This document shows positions 63,903 to 64,000 of a stretch of DNA of 64,000 nucleotides, piece after piece (positions within the stretch are counted from its first letter, which is position 1; every line of letters begins with the position of its first letter). The notes beneath the pieces were generated by a model, which made no database searches, had not been told where the DNA came from, and saw nothing but the letters and a program-made list of their open reading frames with translations. Origin of the DNA: Pseudomonas khorasanensis (GTDB lineage Bacteria > Pseudomonadota > Gammaproteobacteria > Pseudomonadales > Pseudomonadaceae); contig NZ_JABWQP020000005.1 of the NCBI RefSeq assembly GCF_014268505.2, forward strand, positions 124,001 through 188,000, in the 5' to 3' direction. A program made the translations under genes and the position numbers.

Positions 63903-64000
63903 TCAGACCGTCGCCTGGCCGCGCAACTGGCCATCGCCGACCACGATGTACTTCTCGCAGGTCAGACCTTCGAGACCCACCGGGCCGCGGGCGTGCAGCT
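63903..64000 (-). CDS. proA: Gamma-glutamyl phosphate reductase, 3' fragment
   Basis: Only the last 31 residues plus the stop codon are in the window. They read [21 protein letters not shown] followed by GQLRGQATV, matching the C-terminus of ProA (proline synthesis). The gene continues beyond the right edge, and its order before nadD is as in P. aeruginosa. Confidence 0.9.
   Translation of the reverse strand, partial: LHARGPVGLEGLTCEKYIVVGDGQLRGQATV

Overview
This window looks like a chromosomal segment of a Pseudomonas of the P. fluorescens group. It is GC-rich, uses GTG and TTG starts here and there, and is peppered with the inverted REP-type repeats typical of those genomes. From amn at about 29.4 kb to the proA fragment at the right edge, gene order follows the P. 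aeruginosa PA3970-PA4007 block as I recall it. That block is amn, aidB, ladS, thiD, thiE, hemL, miaB, phoH, ybeY, corC, lnt, leuS, lptE, holA, a SltB-type transglycosylase, lipA, lipB, dacC, rlpA, mltB, rodA, mrdA, rlmH, rsfS, nadD, proA. No rRNA, tRNA, CRISPR array, prophage or transposase gene was found.

Layout. (1) 0.1-5.9 kb is a shikimate/quinate catabolic cluster: a type II dehydroquinase, an NAD-type quinate/shikimate dehydrogenase, a TetR regulator, a two-domain 3-dehydroshikimate dehydratase (QuiC) and an MFS transporter. Together they would import shikimate or quinate and convert it to protocatechuate. A 17-bp near-palindrome occurs at both ends of the cluster, just upstream of the dehydroquinase and between the divergent dehydratase and transporter genes, and is a good operator candidate. 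(2) 6-29.4 kb is a mosaic of short single-gene or two-gene units: two EamA exporters, a zinc metallopeptidase with a periplasmic hydrolase, tesB with a HAD phosphatase, a GNAT enzyme, a histone-deacetylase-like amidohydrolase, a BaiN-like flavoprotein, RhlE helicase, DnaQ-like exonuclease, NYN nuclease, HrpB helicase, FieF, an Lrp regulator and RluE. Most repeats lie here. (3) 29.4-38.9 kb carries amn, aidB and the sensor kinase ladS on the minus strand, then thiD-thiE-hemL on the plus strand. (4) 39.4-44.9 kb carries miaB and the phoH-ybeY-corC-lnt operon. (5) 46.4-52.5 kb carries leuS-lptE-holA, then arfA (ribosome rescue) and a lipoprotein transglycosylase. (6) 53.7-64.0 kb is one long minus-strand series, proA-nadD-rsfS-rlmH-mrdA-rodA-mltB-rlpA-dacC-ybeD-lipB-lipA, joining ribosome maturation, the rod-shape elongation machinery, septal and side-wall peptidoglycan processing, and lipoate synthesis.

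Non-coding structure. Eight loci carry paired, inverted copies of a REP unit with the core GGGAGCGAGCCTGCTCGCG. One pair and one single copy belong to a second family, and one pair each to two others. A 179-214 bp composite repeat occurs twice, and one copy supplies the last codons of the Lrp-type regulator. Other items of interest are a 13-bp hairpin inside the 3' end of arfA, a minus-strand terminator with no matching gene beside the Lrp gene (possible small RNA), a compound palindrome just upstream of aidB, and a hairpin around the ribosome-binding site of the ydcF-like gene.

I see no obviously new multi-gene system. The most useful leads are the shared operator, the orphan terminator, the arfA hairpin, and the linker shared between different REP families.
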